Shown one piece after another: positions 1 through 7,549 of a stretch of DNA of 64,000 nucleotides. Both the position numbers and the translations under genes were made by a program. Position 1 is the stretch's first letter. Each line of letters opens with the position of its first letter. Source of the stretch: Lentzea californiensis (GTDB lineage Bacteria > Actinomycetota > Actinomycetes > Mycobacteriales > Pseudonocardiaceae); assembly GCF_024648825.1 (NCBI RefSeq), contig NZ_JANBBE010000008.1, forward strand, positions 372,001 to 436,000, read 5' to 3'. The notes under the pieces were generated by a model. The model was not told the DNA's origin and did not search any database. It was given only the letters and a program-made list of their open reading frames with translations.

Positions 1-416
1 GCCTGCGCGTCGGGCGTCGCGAGCTGCTCGGCGTAGTACTCGGCGGCCGCCTTGTGCGCCTCGATGAGCCTGCCGCGCGTGCCGCGGTCGCGCTGGATCG
101 TGGCGCCGCCGCCCTCGTAGGTCAGCTGGATGCCCACCCGGTCCGCGAGCCGCTCGACGGCCTCCACGAACGACAGGTGCTCGACCTTCATCACGAAGGC
201 GATCACGTCGCCGCCCTCGCCGCAGCCGAAGCAGTGGAACGTGCCGTGCGACGGGCGCACGTTGAACGACGGCGACTTCTCGTCGTGGAACGGGCACAAC
301 CCCTTGAGTGCGCCGCCGCCGGCCCGCTTCAGCGAGACCTGGTCACCGACGACCTCGTCGATACGGCTGCGCTCACGCACCAATGCGATGTCGCTCTCCC
401 TGATGCGTCCTGCCAC
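1..416 (-). CDS. dnaG: DNA primase DnaG, N-terminal part (gene continues past the left edge)
   Basis: The first about 138 residues of bacterial primase, which makes RNA primers for lagging-strand replication. From a GTG start at 416 the protein begins VAGRIRESDIALVRERSRID, typical of actinobacterial DnaG. The CHC2-type zinc finger follows (CPFHDEKSPSF ... FHCFGCGEGGD), which binds template DNA. The TOPRIM and helicase-binding domains lie outside the window. It diverges from the sigma factor at 452 with only 35 bases between them. Position next to dgt matches the M. tuberculosis dnaG-dgt order. Identification is firm; the exact start is less so. Confidence 0.95.
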   Translation of the reverse strand, partial: MAGRIRESDIALVRERSRIDEVVGDQVSLKRAGGGALKGLCPFHDEKSPSFNVRPSHGTFHCFGCGEGGDVIAFVMKVEHLSFVEAVERLADRVGIQLTYEGGGATIQRDRGTRGRLIEAHKAAAEYYAEQLATPDAQ

Positions 417-451
417 GCCTTGGAGTCTAATGCCCTGGCAAACTGCCAACC

Positions 452-1312
452 GTGACCACCGCCGACGTCTTCGGACTCCACCGGACGCACCTGATCGGCG
501 TCGCCTACCGGCTGACCGGCAGTTTCGCCGACGCTGAGGACGCCGTGCAGGAGGCGTGGCCGCGGTTCGCGAAGGCCGAGGGCGTGCAGGACCCGCGCGG
601 CTGGCTCACGACCGTCGTCAGCCGCATCTGCCTCGACCGGCTGCGCTCCGCCGCCGTGCGCCGCGAGACGTACGTGGGCTCGTGGCTGCCCGAGCCGCTG
701 CTCACGACCGGCGAGGACGACCCGCTGGCGAGCGTGGTGCAGTCCGACGGAGTGCGGATGGCCGCGCTGGTGGTGCTCGACAGGCTCACGCCGCACCAGC
801 GCGTCGCGTTCGTGCTGCACGACGCGTTCTCCTTGCCGTTCAACGAGATCGCCGACGTGCTGCAGGTCTCGGAGGCCGCCGCGCGCAAGCACGCCTCCCG
901 CGCCCGCAAGGCCGTCGCGGACGCCGATCCGCCGCCCCGCGCCGCGCTGGCCGAGCAGCAGGAGGTGCTGGAGAAGTTCCTGCGCGCCATGGCGAACGGG
1001 GACATCGACGGCGTGCTCGAGCTGCTGCACCCCGACGCGGTGATGATCGGCGACGGTGGTGGCAAGGTGCGCACGGCGGTCAACACGGTCTCCGGAGCGG
1101 ACAAGGTCGCTCGCTTCTTCCTCGGCCTGATGCGCAAGTACGGCTACCCGGAGGAGCACCGGCCGATGTTCGTCAACGGCGAACTGGGTGTGCTCATGCC
1201 CGCGTACGGCGAGGTGACCGCGCGTGTGACGGCGTTCACCGTGCACGAGGGCAAGGTCAAGGCCGTCTACGACATCGCGAACCCGGACAAGCTGACCCAC
1301 GTGGCGTTCTGA
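452..1312 (+). CDS. ECF41-family RNA polymerase sigma factor (SigJ-like)
   Basis: An extracytoplasmic-function sigma factor of 286 residues. Regions sigma-2 (about residues 8-75, with FADAEDAVQEAW) and sigma-4 (about 105-155) are followed by a SnoaL-like C-terminal extension of about 120 residues. Three signature motifs of family ECF41 are visible: WLPEPL at about residue 78, DGGGK at about 201 and NPDKL at about 277. In ECF41 proteins the fused extension controls activity in place of a separate anti-sigma factor, and none is encoded here. Known ECF41 targets are carboxymuconolactone decarboxylase, oxidoreductase or epimerase genes; a decarboxylase-family gene with a matching promoter lies at 4064-4621. 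GTG start. Confidence 0.93.
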   Translation: MTTADVFGLHRTHLIGVAYRLTGSFADAEDAVQEAWPRFAKAEGVQDPRGWLTTVVSRICLDRLRSAAVRRETYVGSWLPEPLLTTGEDDPLASVVQSDGVRMAALVVLDRLTPHQRVAFVLHDAFSLPFNEIADVLQVSEAAARKHASRARKAVADADPPPRAALAEQQEVLEKFLRAMANGDIDGVLELLHPDAVMIGDGGGKVRTAVNTVSGADKVARFFLGLMRKYGYPEEHRPMFVNGELGVLMPAYGEVTARVTAFTVHEGKVKAVYDIANPDKLTHVAF

Positions 1313-1426
1313 CCGGGGTTTTGGTCTGGACCGCAACTGGAACCGGGATCGTTCCGTGGCTAACGTTCGGGCCGCTGGTCCAGCCCAAGCCCCCTGCCGC
1401 GGGTTGCAACCACCGGAGTCCGAAAC

Positions 1427-2053
1427 ATGCCCGAACACGACATCCCCTCACGCCGGGCCTTCCTGGCGACCGGTGCGGCCGCTGTGGTCGCACTGACCGC
1501 CGCCGGCGCCACCACGGCGCGCAGCGCGCCCCTTCCCCTGACCCCGACCTGCGTCGATGACGACGACACCCCGTCGGTCATCGAAGGTCCCTACTTCAAG
1601 CGGAACTCCCCGCAGCGCACGAACCTGCGCACGCCCGGCGTCACCGGGATCGTGCTCAGCATCACCGGGTTCGTCTACAACATGAAGTGCCAGCCGATCG
1701 CCAACGCACTGCTGGACTTCTGGCAGGCGGACGACCGGGGCGTGTACGACAACACCACGTACAAGATGCGCGGCCACCAGTTCAGCAACGCCTCCGGCGC
1801 GTACGTGCTGGAAACGATCGTGCCCAAGGACTATCCGGGCCGCACACCCCACATCCATGTCAAGGCCCAGCCTCGCGGCGGCCGGATCCTCACCTCGCAG
1901 CTGTTCTTCCCGGACAACCTCAGGGCGTACGGGATGAACGTTCCCTACCTCAACCGGCGCGACGCCTACCTCAACCGCGAGTGCGAGGTCGAGCTCGGCC
2001 CGCTCGTCGGCAACCGCTACACCGCCAAGTTCGACTTCGTCCTGAACGTCTGA
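1427..2053 (+). CDS. Tat-secreted intradiol ring-cleavage dioxygenase
   Basis: A 208-residue protein of the protocatechuate 3,4-/catechol 1,2-dioxygenase fold, which opens catechol-type rings between the hydroxyls using Fe(III). A twin-arginine signal (SRRAFLATG, residues 8-16, then an Ala-rich stretch) indicates export, so substrates are probably extracellular aromatics. Likely iron ligands are Tyr107 (GVYDN), Tyr136 and His142/His144 (YPGRTPHIHVK). It is 114 bases downstream of the ECF41 sigma gene, but no TGTCACA-type ECF41 promoter is visible in the gap, so co-regulation is only suggested. It converges on the methyltransferase at 2055. The substrate is unknown. Confidence 0.88.
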   Translation: MPEHDIPSRRAFLATGAAAVVALTAAGATTARSAPLPLTPTCVDDDDTPSVIEGPYFKRNSPQRTNLRTPGVTGIVLSITGFVYNMKCQPIANALLDFWQADDRGVYDNTTYKMRGHQFSNASGAYVLETIVPKDYPGRTPHIHVKAQPRGGRILTSQLFFPDNLRAYGMNVPYLNRRDAYLNRECEVELGPLVGNRYTAKFDFVLNV

Positions 2054-2054
2054 C

Positions 2055-2867
2055 CTACCAACGCAGGCGCAGCAACTTCCCGACGTCACGTAGCTTCGGG
2101 ATCGCGCTGACGACCTTCATCTGGATCCTGCCGGACCTGGGCAACGCGTCCAGGTGCGGCAGGTCCACGCTGCGCCAGGAGTCCACAGTGGTCAGTCCGG
2201 GGCGCAGCGCCTCGATCTCGCGCGGATCGTCGACGCCCCAGTGCAGGGTCGCGCCGGCGTTGCGCACGGCCGGCACGAGCTTCTGCAGCTTGATCCCCCA
2301 CGGGCCGTAGACGTCGAACAGCAGCTCACCGCTGGAGAACCGGCTGGTGATCCTGCTGATCAACGCATGCCCCTCCGCCTGCGTGAGGTACATCGACAGC
2401 CCCTCGAACACGGCGACGACCGGCCTGTCCGCGGGTACTTCGGCGAGCCACCAGTCCTCGGTGACCGAGGACGCCACGAGCCGGTAGTCACCTCGCGGCA
2501 CGGGCAGGAGCTTGTGCCGCAACGCGACGACGTCCGGCATGTCGACGTCGACCCACCGCACGGTGTCCGGGCGTTCGATCCGGTGCGCGCGGGTGTCCAG
2601 CCCGCAGGCCAGGTGAAGCACCGTGCAGGACGGGGTGCGCCGCAGGAACTCGCGCGTCCAGTCGTCGAGCACCCTGCCCCGGATGGCGACGCCGACCGCG
2701 CTGGTCGTGTTCATCCCGGTCTTGGCGAAGTCGTAGTCGATGCGGTCCACGGCGCGCTTGGCCTCGTCGTCGTGCAGCACGGACGCGGGGCGCTCGCTGT
2801 CGAGCGCCCGGCCGTACAGCGTGGCGAGCATGGTCTCCTGCGCACCTGTCAGGGTGATCTTCTCCAC
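2055..2867 (-). CDS. Class I SAM-dependent methyltransferase, leucine carboxyl methyltransferase (LCM) type
   Basis: 270 residues. The family (PF04072) includes the PPM1/TcmP-like O-methyltransferases common in actinomycete genomes. Seen are VLHLACGLDTRAHRI (SAM motif I, about residue 84), the VDVDMPDVVALR acidic loop and VVAVFEGLSMYLT. GTG start at 2867, one base after the stop of the gene at 2869, so the two methyltransferases form an operon. The substrate cannot be read from sequence; family members act on carboxylates or hydroxyls of small metabolites. Confidence 0.85.
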   Translation of the reverse strand: MEKITLTGAQETMLATLYGRALDSERPASVLHDDEAKRAVDRIDYDFAKTGMNTTSAVGVAIRGRVLDDWTREFLRRTPSCTVLHLACGLDTRAHRIERPDTVRWVDVDMPDVVALRHKLLPVPRGDYRLVASSVTEDWWLAEVPADRPVVAVFEGLSMYLTQAEGHALISRITSRFSSGELLFDVYGPWGIKLQKLVPAVRNAGATLHWGVDDPREIEALRPGLTTVDSWRSVDLPHLDALPRSGRIQMKVVSAIPKLRDVGKLLRLRW

Positions 2868-2868
2868 G

Positions 2869-3981
2869 TCACACCGTCTCGCCCCGGCGGATCACGTAGG
2901 TGAAGCTCTCCCAGTCGTCACCGGCCATGTCGTCGGGAACGATGCTGACGACCTGCGAGCCGCAGTGCGCGAAGAGCAGCCGCACGAGGTTCGTGTCGAC
3001 GCCGAACATCTCGATACCGCCGTCCTTGCGCTGGTGGGGCGCCTGGTGGGCCTCGATGACGACCTCCTTCCCAGCCCCGGACGGGGACGCGACGGCGTCC
3101 TGCACCACGGTCACCCGCGTCCGGGCCGGCGTGCTGCCGACCGCGGCCCACCAGGTGACGGCCTCCTGCACGACGTCCAGTTCAAGGTGGTACTCCCCGG
3201 TCTCCTGCGGTGCGACGACCTCCAGCTCCACCTCGGCGGTGGCACCGGGTGCGAGGTCGTGCGGCAGGTCGGCGCGGCCGTCGTCCCAGGTGACCGGCTC
3301 GTGGCCCTTGAGCCAGTGGTTGCCGAGCCTGATCAGCTGGCCGGACGGCCAGGTGTGCGCGCTGACGTTGGTGAGCCGGGCCCGCACGGTCACGGTCTGA
3401 CCGACACCGATGGGAGTGGGCACGTCGATCAGCTCGATGCTCGCGCGCATGCCCTTCACGGACAGCTCCTCGCGCCTGGTGGGTCGGCAGGGGAGCTGGA
3501 ACACGAGCACCCCGCCCGGCCGGACGACCCGCTGCAGTTCGAGCAGGGCCTGCACCTGCAGGGCTGGCGGCGAGTGCTGGAGGGAGATGAGGCTGAGCGC
3601 GGAGTCGAACGACTCGTCGTCGAAGGGCAGCCGGTACCCGTCGTAGGCGACGAAGCTGATCCGGTCGGGGAACTGGTTGATCCGGTTCGCCTCGTCGACC
3701 ATCGACTGCGCGACGTCGACGCCCACGACCTCGTGCACGTGCGCGGCGAGCGCGTTGGACAGGCGTCCGGCGCCGCACCCGAGGTCGATCACCCGTTCCC
3801 CGAACGACAGCCCGGCCTCGTCGACGAGCTTGCGCACCGACGCGATGGGCCCCGTCGCGGTGGCGAGGAACTCGCCGAGCTCCCACCCGCCGTTGCGCCG
3901 GTCCGGATCGGTGAGCACCGCCCACAGCGGGTCGACCCGCCCGAGGTCCTCCCACGTGGTCTTGAATCGATCGACCGGCAT
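2869..3981 (-). CDS. SAM-dependent methyltransferase with an inserted beta-sandwich-like domain
   Basis: 370 residues. The N-terminal part is a class I methyltransferase with VIDLGCGAGRL (about residue 66), VVGVDVAQSMVDEA and LQRVVRPGGVLVFQLP. Instead of finishing the fold, the chain enters a segment of about 100 residues (about 190-290) rich in alternating hydrophobic residues with LAPGATAEVELEV, resembling an Ig-like/NEW3-type beta domain. It then returns to a methyltransferase-like C-terminus (GIEMFGVDTNLVRLLFAHCG ... YVIRR). First gene of a two-gene operon with 2055-2867. The substrate is unknown; the inserted domain suggests a macromolecular or glycan target, which is inference. Confidence 0.8.
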   Translation of the reverse strand: MPVDRFKTTWEDLGRVDPLWAVLTDPDRRNGGWELGEFLATATGPIASVRKLVDEAGLSFGERVIDLGCGAGRLSNALAAHVHEVVGVDVAQSMVDEANRINQFPDRISFVAYDGYRLPFDDESFDSALSLISLQHSPPALQVQALLELQRVVRPGGVLVFQLPCRPTRREELSVKGMRASIELIDVPTPIGVGQTVTVRARLTNVSAHTWPSGQLIRLGNHWLKGHEPVTWDDGRADLPHDLAPGATAEVELEVVAPQETGEYHLELDVVQEAVTWWAAVGSTPARTRVTVVQDAVASPSGAGKEVVIEAHQAPHQRKDGGIEMFGVDTNLVRLLFAHCGSQVVSIVPDDMAGDDWESFTYVIRRGETV

Positions 3982-4063
3982 GCCGCTACTCCCCAGGTGC
4001 TTGGCGTGGTCCGCGGACGGACTCTATCTGCCCCGGCTCGCTCCGCGTGCGCGATCGGAGCGT

Positions 4064-4621
4064 CTAGGCCAGTGGCACGCGGCAGGCGTCACCACTGGTG
4101 AAACCCTGGTCCCTGATGTCGAACGCGCTGTTGAACCGGGCCCGCTGGTTCTCCAGCGCGACCTGGTAGGTCAGCGCGACGAGTTCCTTGCGCCCCAGCA
4201 GCTCCTCCAGCTCGGCGACCTGCTCGTCGGTGACGGCGACGGGCGTCTCGGTCATCGCGTCGGCGTAGGCGAGCGCCTTGCGTTCGAGGTCGGTGAACAG
4301 CGGCGACGTGGCGTACGAGTCGATGTGCTTGAGGCGCTCGACGTCGAGGCCGCCGTGCTTCATCAGCATCGCGCCGAAGTCGACGCACCACGAACAGCCC
4401 AGCTTCACCGCCGTGCGGTAGACGCACAGCTCGAACAACGGCCCGTGGATCGCCTTCTTGACCGCCAGCTCGTGCCGGCCGCTCGCCATCAGCAGCTTCG
4501 GGTGGTGTGCCATCACCGTGACGGGCTCCGGCACCGCTCCGAACTCACGCCGCGCGAACCAGTACACGGCCTTGAGCAGCAGGCCCGTGTTCTTCTTGGT
4601 GACTCCCTTGATCCTCGTCAT
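4064..4621 (-). CDS. Carboxymuconolactone decarboxylase / AhpD-like family protein
   Basis: 185 residues of the CMD/AhpD alpha-helical fold. Motif: LGCSWCVDFGAMLMKHGG at about residues 90-107, with the two Cys spaced C-x2-C and a following His, as in alkylhydroperoxidase-type members. ATG 4621 is chosen over a GTG at 4657 because an ECF41-type promoter (4630-4656) overlaps the longer start; its -10 ends 8 bases before this ATG, implying a leaderless or nearly leaderless mRNA. This family is the classic target of ECF41 sigma factors, and one is encoded at 452-1312. Likely role: peroxidase or lactone/oxidative stress metabolism; substrate unknown. Confidence 0.85.
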   Translation of the reverse strand: MTRIKGVTKKNTGLLLKAVYWFARREFGAVPEPVTVMAHHPKLLMASGRHELAVKKAIHGPLFELCVYRTAVKLGCSWCVDFGAMLMKHGGLDVERLKHIDSYATSPLFTDLERKALAYADAMTETPVAVTDEQVAELEELLGRKELVALTYQVALENQRARFNSAFDIRDQGFTSGDACRVPLA

Positions 4622-4629
4622 GCTCCATG

Positions 4630-4656
4630 GACGAGGCGGCCCGCCAGAACGTGACA
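4630..4656 (-). promoter_or_regulatory. Predicted ECF41-dependent promoter of the CMD-family gene
   Basis: Read on the minus strand: TGTCACG, 16 bases, CGTC. The described ECF41 promoter consensus is TGTCACA about 16 bases before CGTC, so six of seven -35 bases, the full -10 and the spacing agree. The -10 ends 8 bases upstream of the ATG at 4621. It is the only such match I found near the sigma gene. Confidence 0.7.
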
Positions 4657-4691
4657 CCTTTGGGTGACTGGGGCGCGAGCCGGTCTACTCA

Positions 4692-4697
4692 TAGGGT
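4692..4697 (+). promoter_or_regulatory. Probable -10 element (TAGGGT) of a leaderless transcript
   Basis: TAGGGT fits the actinobacterial TANNNT -10 consensus. It sits exactly 6 bases upstream of the ATG at 4704, which would place +1 on the start codon. No clear -35. The same arrangement recurs at 13761, 31239, 54455 and 58699. Confidence 0.5.
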
Positions 4698-4703
4698 CCC
4701 TGC

Positions 4704-4880
4704 ATGAGCAACGACTTCGTGCTGGACATCGATCACGAGTCGGCCGGCCTGCTGGCGGGAACGCTGCTGGCAGGCGACTCGTGTGCGGTTCCGGTGCGGC
4801 ACCAGAACGTCAAGCTGCTGCTGTGCGCGCTGCCCGGTGAGGACGGCATGAGGCTGTTCCTGCGCCGCAACACGCCTTAG
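4704..4880 (+). CDS. Small hypothetical protein (58 aa)
   Basis: Short acidic-to-neutral protein starting MSNDFVLDIDHESAGLL and ending RLFLRRNTP, with no signal peptide or convincing membrane segment. Support for coding: a TANNNT -10 at the leaderless distance, high third-position GC, and an end that overlaps the convergent DUF5753 gene by only 4 bases. I do not recognise a family. It is not DUF397, the usual partner of DUF5753 regulators, although its size and place beside a DUF5753 gene are reminiscent. Confidence 0.5.
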   Translation: MSNDFVLDIDHESAGLLAGTLLAGDSCAVPVRHQNVKLLLCALPGEDGMRLFLRRNTP

Positions 4881-5395
4881 CGGTCATAAACGGCCACGTA
4901 TTCCATGAGCACATCGCGCGACTTCTCGTTGTCGAGCGCGACGGCGTGCATGCGCTGAAAGACGGCAACGGCCCGTTCGACGGTCGCCTCGTCGCTGGCG
5001 AGCGTCCAGTTCGCGAGGTAGACCAGCGGCGGCTCGTGCTCGTACTGGACGAGCGCGTAGTCGAGCCCGACCGCCGCCGCCCCGCCCGCGCTGGCCGGCA
5101 CGATCCGGATCGACGGCGCGTGGAACAGCAGGTGCAGGACCTGGTCCTCCATCAGCCGGTTGCCGCCGACGACGGTGCGCAGCGCGTACTCGTGGATGAA
5201 GAACACGCACTGCGGTAACACGCCGTCGCGTTGCAGCTCCGGCGTCGGCGCGAACCCCAGTGCTCTGGCCAGCGCCTTCGCGTAGCACTCGGTTCTGAGC
5301 AGGACGGGAATGGTGACGCCGCTGAAGCACGTGATCTGGGTGGCGCCCGCTGCGGCGAGCACGACGAGTTGCTCACCTGCACCGTGCTGGGTCAT
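4877..5395 (-). CDS. DUF5753 domain protein lacking the XRE helix-turn-helix
   Basis: 172 residues matching the C-terminal sensor-like domain found in actinomycete XRE/DUF5753 regulators. Hallmarks are the ITCFSGVTIPVLLRTECYAKA opening (family form roughly I-P-LLQTE-YA), the LPQCVFFIHEYALR stretch and the IRIVP segment. The same domain occurs complete with an HTH in the protein at 59275-60120. Here the HTH of about 70 residues is absent: the open frame upstream of the ATG encodes nothing HTH-like before it runs into the serpin. Either a truncated relic or a stand-alone domain. The start and whether it is expressed are uncertain; no good Shine-Dalgarno sequence is seen. Confidence 0.7.
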   Translation of the reverse strand: MTQHGAGEQLVVLAAAGATQITCFSGVTIPVLLRTECYAKALARALGFAPTPELQRDGVLPQCVFFIHEYALRTVVGGNRLMEDQVLHLLFHAPSIRIVPASAGGAAAVGLDYALVQYEHEPPLVYLANWTLASDEATVERAVAVFQRMHAVALDNEKSRDVLMEYVAVYDR

Positions 5396-5473
5396 GCGTG
5401 GAACGGTAAGGCCAAGATCATGATCTCGCCGTGCGAAACGCGCGCTCCACAGGGCGAATGCTGCCGGAAATGA

Positions 5474-6475
5474 TTACGGAGTGGCTACCTGTGCCAGGAA
5501 GTAGATCGCACCCGACCGCGCATGCCGGACCGCGACCAGGAACGGCCGGTCGATGTTCACGACGATCGGGTCCGGTCCTGGCCCCGACCTTCCCCTGGAC
5601 ATGACCACCGCGGTCGCGGCAGCGCCCTCCAGGCCCTTCTCGTCGAGGCGGAGCACGGCCTCGTGGATCATCTCGCTGACCGTCAGCGGGTCCGGCGAGA
5701 GCCTGCCGAGGTCGGCCTCGGGAGTGAACATCGTGCCCGCACCGAGCCGCTTCAGCGTGTCCCGCAGCTCGAACTTCTCCCGAACGTCCACTTTGGGCAG
5801 TGACAGCTCGACCGAGGTGGTGTCGCTCACGTCGAACGCGGACGGGGGCAGCGGTTGCTCCAGCGACTCGTCCGGCAGCAGCACCAGCGCCTCCACCACC
5901 GGCCCGGCGGGCAACGCAATCGTCTGCCAGCCGTCGGTCCTGGCGTAGCCGAGCTCGGCGGTCGTCTTCATGGTCGGCACCTCGACGTCGCCGCCGGGAG
6001 CGTGGAACACCCTCGGCTTGGTCTTGTGGGCCTTGAACGCGGTCGTCCAGCTCGCCTTGAGGTAGAGGGCGTTGACGATGACCGCCCCGTCGAATTCCAG
6101 GCCTGCGGGCAGCAGTTCGGGGATCAGGCCGCGGGTCGTCTCGGCGACGTCGGCGTTGACGAGCTTGCGCACGGTCTTGGCATCGGAGAAGTCCGCACGC
6201 CGCACCGAGGACGTCAACGAGAAGTCCGGGTTCAGCGGCAGGCCGTCGTCGGCCCACAGCGTGTTCGCGACGGCCAGGTTTCGGACGTGCGGCGCGGCCC
6301 GCGGGTCGAACCCGTCGAGCAGCAGGTCGAGCTCCTCACGGGTCGCGCCCCGGGCAGCCTCCCGGACCAGCGCGAGCGCACTGGCGACGGAGAACGGCGA
6401 CCAGCACGCGTTCGCGTCGGGATCAGGAACGGCGACGCGGTGGAGGTCCAGCGCGAAGGTGGTCAGATCGCTCAC
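5474..6475 (-). CDS. Serpin-family serine protease inhibitor (second of a tandem pair)
   Basis: 333 residues. Serpins trap proteases by cleavage of a reactive centre loop that then inserts into the central sheet. Family marks are NALYLKASWTTAF, VFHAPGGDVEVPTM, the hinge EGLEGAAATAV-like segment (here KGLEGAAATAV, about residues 281-291) and the C-terminal DRPFLVAVRHARSGAIYFLAQ. The loop after the hinge reads VMSRGRSGPGPD, with basic residues that would suit a trypsin-like target; P1 cannot be fixed. No signal peptide is apparent, so action may be intracellular or export unusual. GTG start at 6475 overlaps the stop of the upstream serpin by 4 bases (GTGA), indicating translational coupling. 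Confidence 0.9.
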   Translation of the reverse strand: MSDLTTFALDLHRVAVPDPDANACWSPFSVASALALVREAARGATREELDLLLDGFDPRAAPHVRNLAVANTLWADDGLPLNPDFSLTSSVRRADFSDAKTVRKLVNADVAETTRGLIPELLPAGLEFDGAVIVNALYLKASWTTAFKAHKTKPRVFHAPGGDVEVPTMKTTAELGYARTDGWQTIALPAGPVVEALVLLPDESLEQPLPPSAFDVSDTTSVELSLPKVDVREKFELRDTLKRLGAGTMFTPEADLGRLSPDPLTVSEMIHEAVLRLDEKGLEGAAATAVVMSRGRSGPGPDPIVVNIDRPFLVAVRHARSGAIYFLAQVATP

Positions 6476-7479
6476 GGGTGGGCGACCTGCGCCAGGAAGT
6501 AGATCGCACCGGACCGCGCGTGCCGGACGGCTACGAGGAACGGCCGGTCGACGGTCACGACGATCGGGGCCACCGGGATCTCCATCGACACCGTGCGGAA
6601 CGTGACGGCGGTGGCCGCCGCGCCTTCGAGGCCTTCCTCGTCCAGGCGCAGCACGGCCTCGTGCACGACGTCGTCCACGAACATCCGCTCGTCCGGCGAG
6701 AGGCCGGAGAAGTCGGCGTCGCGCGCGAACATCCTCTCGACTCCCTGCTGCCGCAACGTGTCCTTGAGGGTGAACTTCGCCCGTACGTCCACTTTGGGCA
6801 TGGAGAGCTCGAGCCGGGTGAAGTCCTGCGCGGTCAGCACGGACCGGCTCAGCGGCTGCTCCAGCGACTCGTCCGGCAGCAGGACCACGGCCTCGACACC
6901 GGAGTCGGCGGGCAGCACGATCGTCTGCCAGCCGTCGTGGCGGGCGTAGCGGAACTTCTCGGTGACCTTCATCGTCGGTACGTCCACGTCGCCGCCGGGC
7001 GCGTGGAACGGTTTCGCGGCGGTCTCCCAGGCGGAGAACGCGTTGAGCCAGCCGACCTTGAGGTACAGGGCGTTCACGATGATCGCGGCGGCGTCCGGCG
7101 GCGGCGGATCCGTCAGCAGTTCGGTGATGAGGCCGCGGGTGGTCTCGGCGACGTCGGTGTTGACCAGCTTGCGGACGGTCGCGGGGTCGGAGAACGCGGT
7201 GCGCCGCACGGAGCCGGCGAGGGAGAAGCCGGGGTCGATAGTCAGGTCGTCGTCGGCCCACAACGTGTTCGCGACGGACAGTTCGGGGACGTCGAGCGCG
7301 TCGGAGGCGTCGAAGTCCCCGAGCAGGTCGTCGAGTTCCGTGCGGGTCTCGCCGCGCGCGGCCTCGCGGGCCAAAGCCAGCGCACTGGCCACGGAGAAGG
7401 GCGACCAGCACGCGTTCGCGGACGGATCAGGGACGGCGACGCGGTGCAGGTTCAGGGCGAAGTCGGCCTGGTCGGTCAC
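6472..7479 (-). CDS. Serpin-family serine protease inhibitor (first of a tandem pair)
   Basis: 335 residues, clearly paralogous to 5474-6475 over the whole length (both contain NACWSPFSVASALAL, the sheet and hinge regions, and end IYFLAQVA-P). The hinge is EEGLEGAAATAV at about residues 281-292. P14 is Leu rather than the usual Thr/Ser of strong inhibitors, in both copies. The reactive loop after the hinge reads TFRTVSMEIPVA, different from its neighbour, so the pair probably faces different proteases. No signal peptide seen. It starts 70 bases downstream of dgt, with no obvious terminator between them. Confidence 0.9.
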   Translation of the reverse strand: MTDQADFALNLHRVAVPDPSANACWSPFSVASALALAREAARGETRTELDDLLGDFDASDALDVPELSVANTLWADDDLTIDPGFSLAGSVRRTAFSDPATVRKLVNTDVAETTRGLITELLTDPPPPDAAAIIVNALYLKVGWLNAFSAWETAAKPFHAPGGDVDVPTMKVTEKFRYARHDGWQTIVLPADSGVEAVVLLPDESLEQPLSRSVLTAQDFTRLELSMPKVDVRAKFTLKDTLRQQGVERMFARDADFSGLSPDERMFVDDVVHEAVLRLDEEGLEGAAATAVTFRTVSMEIPVAPIVVTVDRPFLVAVRHARSGAIYFLAQVAHP

Positions 7480-7549
7480 GGAAGCACTCCCCTAACGGCG
7501 TGGACCTGGCGGTGACCGGCGGTCCCGTTCATCCGCCGCGACCTCGAAC

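Noticed and set aside
1313-1426. ECF-type or DasR-type promoter motifs before the dioxygenase (GGAAC ... CGTT; TTTGGTCTGGACC)
   Set aside because: Spacing of the first is about 20 bases, too long, and the second matches the dre consensus at only about 11 of 16 positions.
5474-7411. A continuous minus-strand frame of 645 codons over both serpins
   Set aside because: The first half is the wrong frame of the upstream serpin; the real second serpin begins at GTG 6475 with family-typical sequence and a 4-base overlap.
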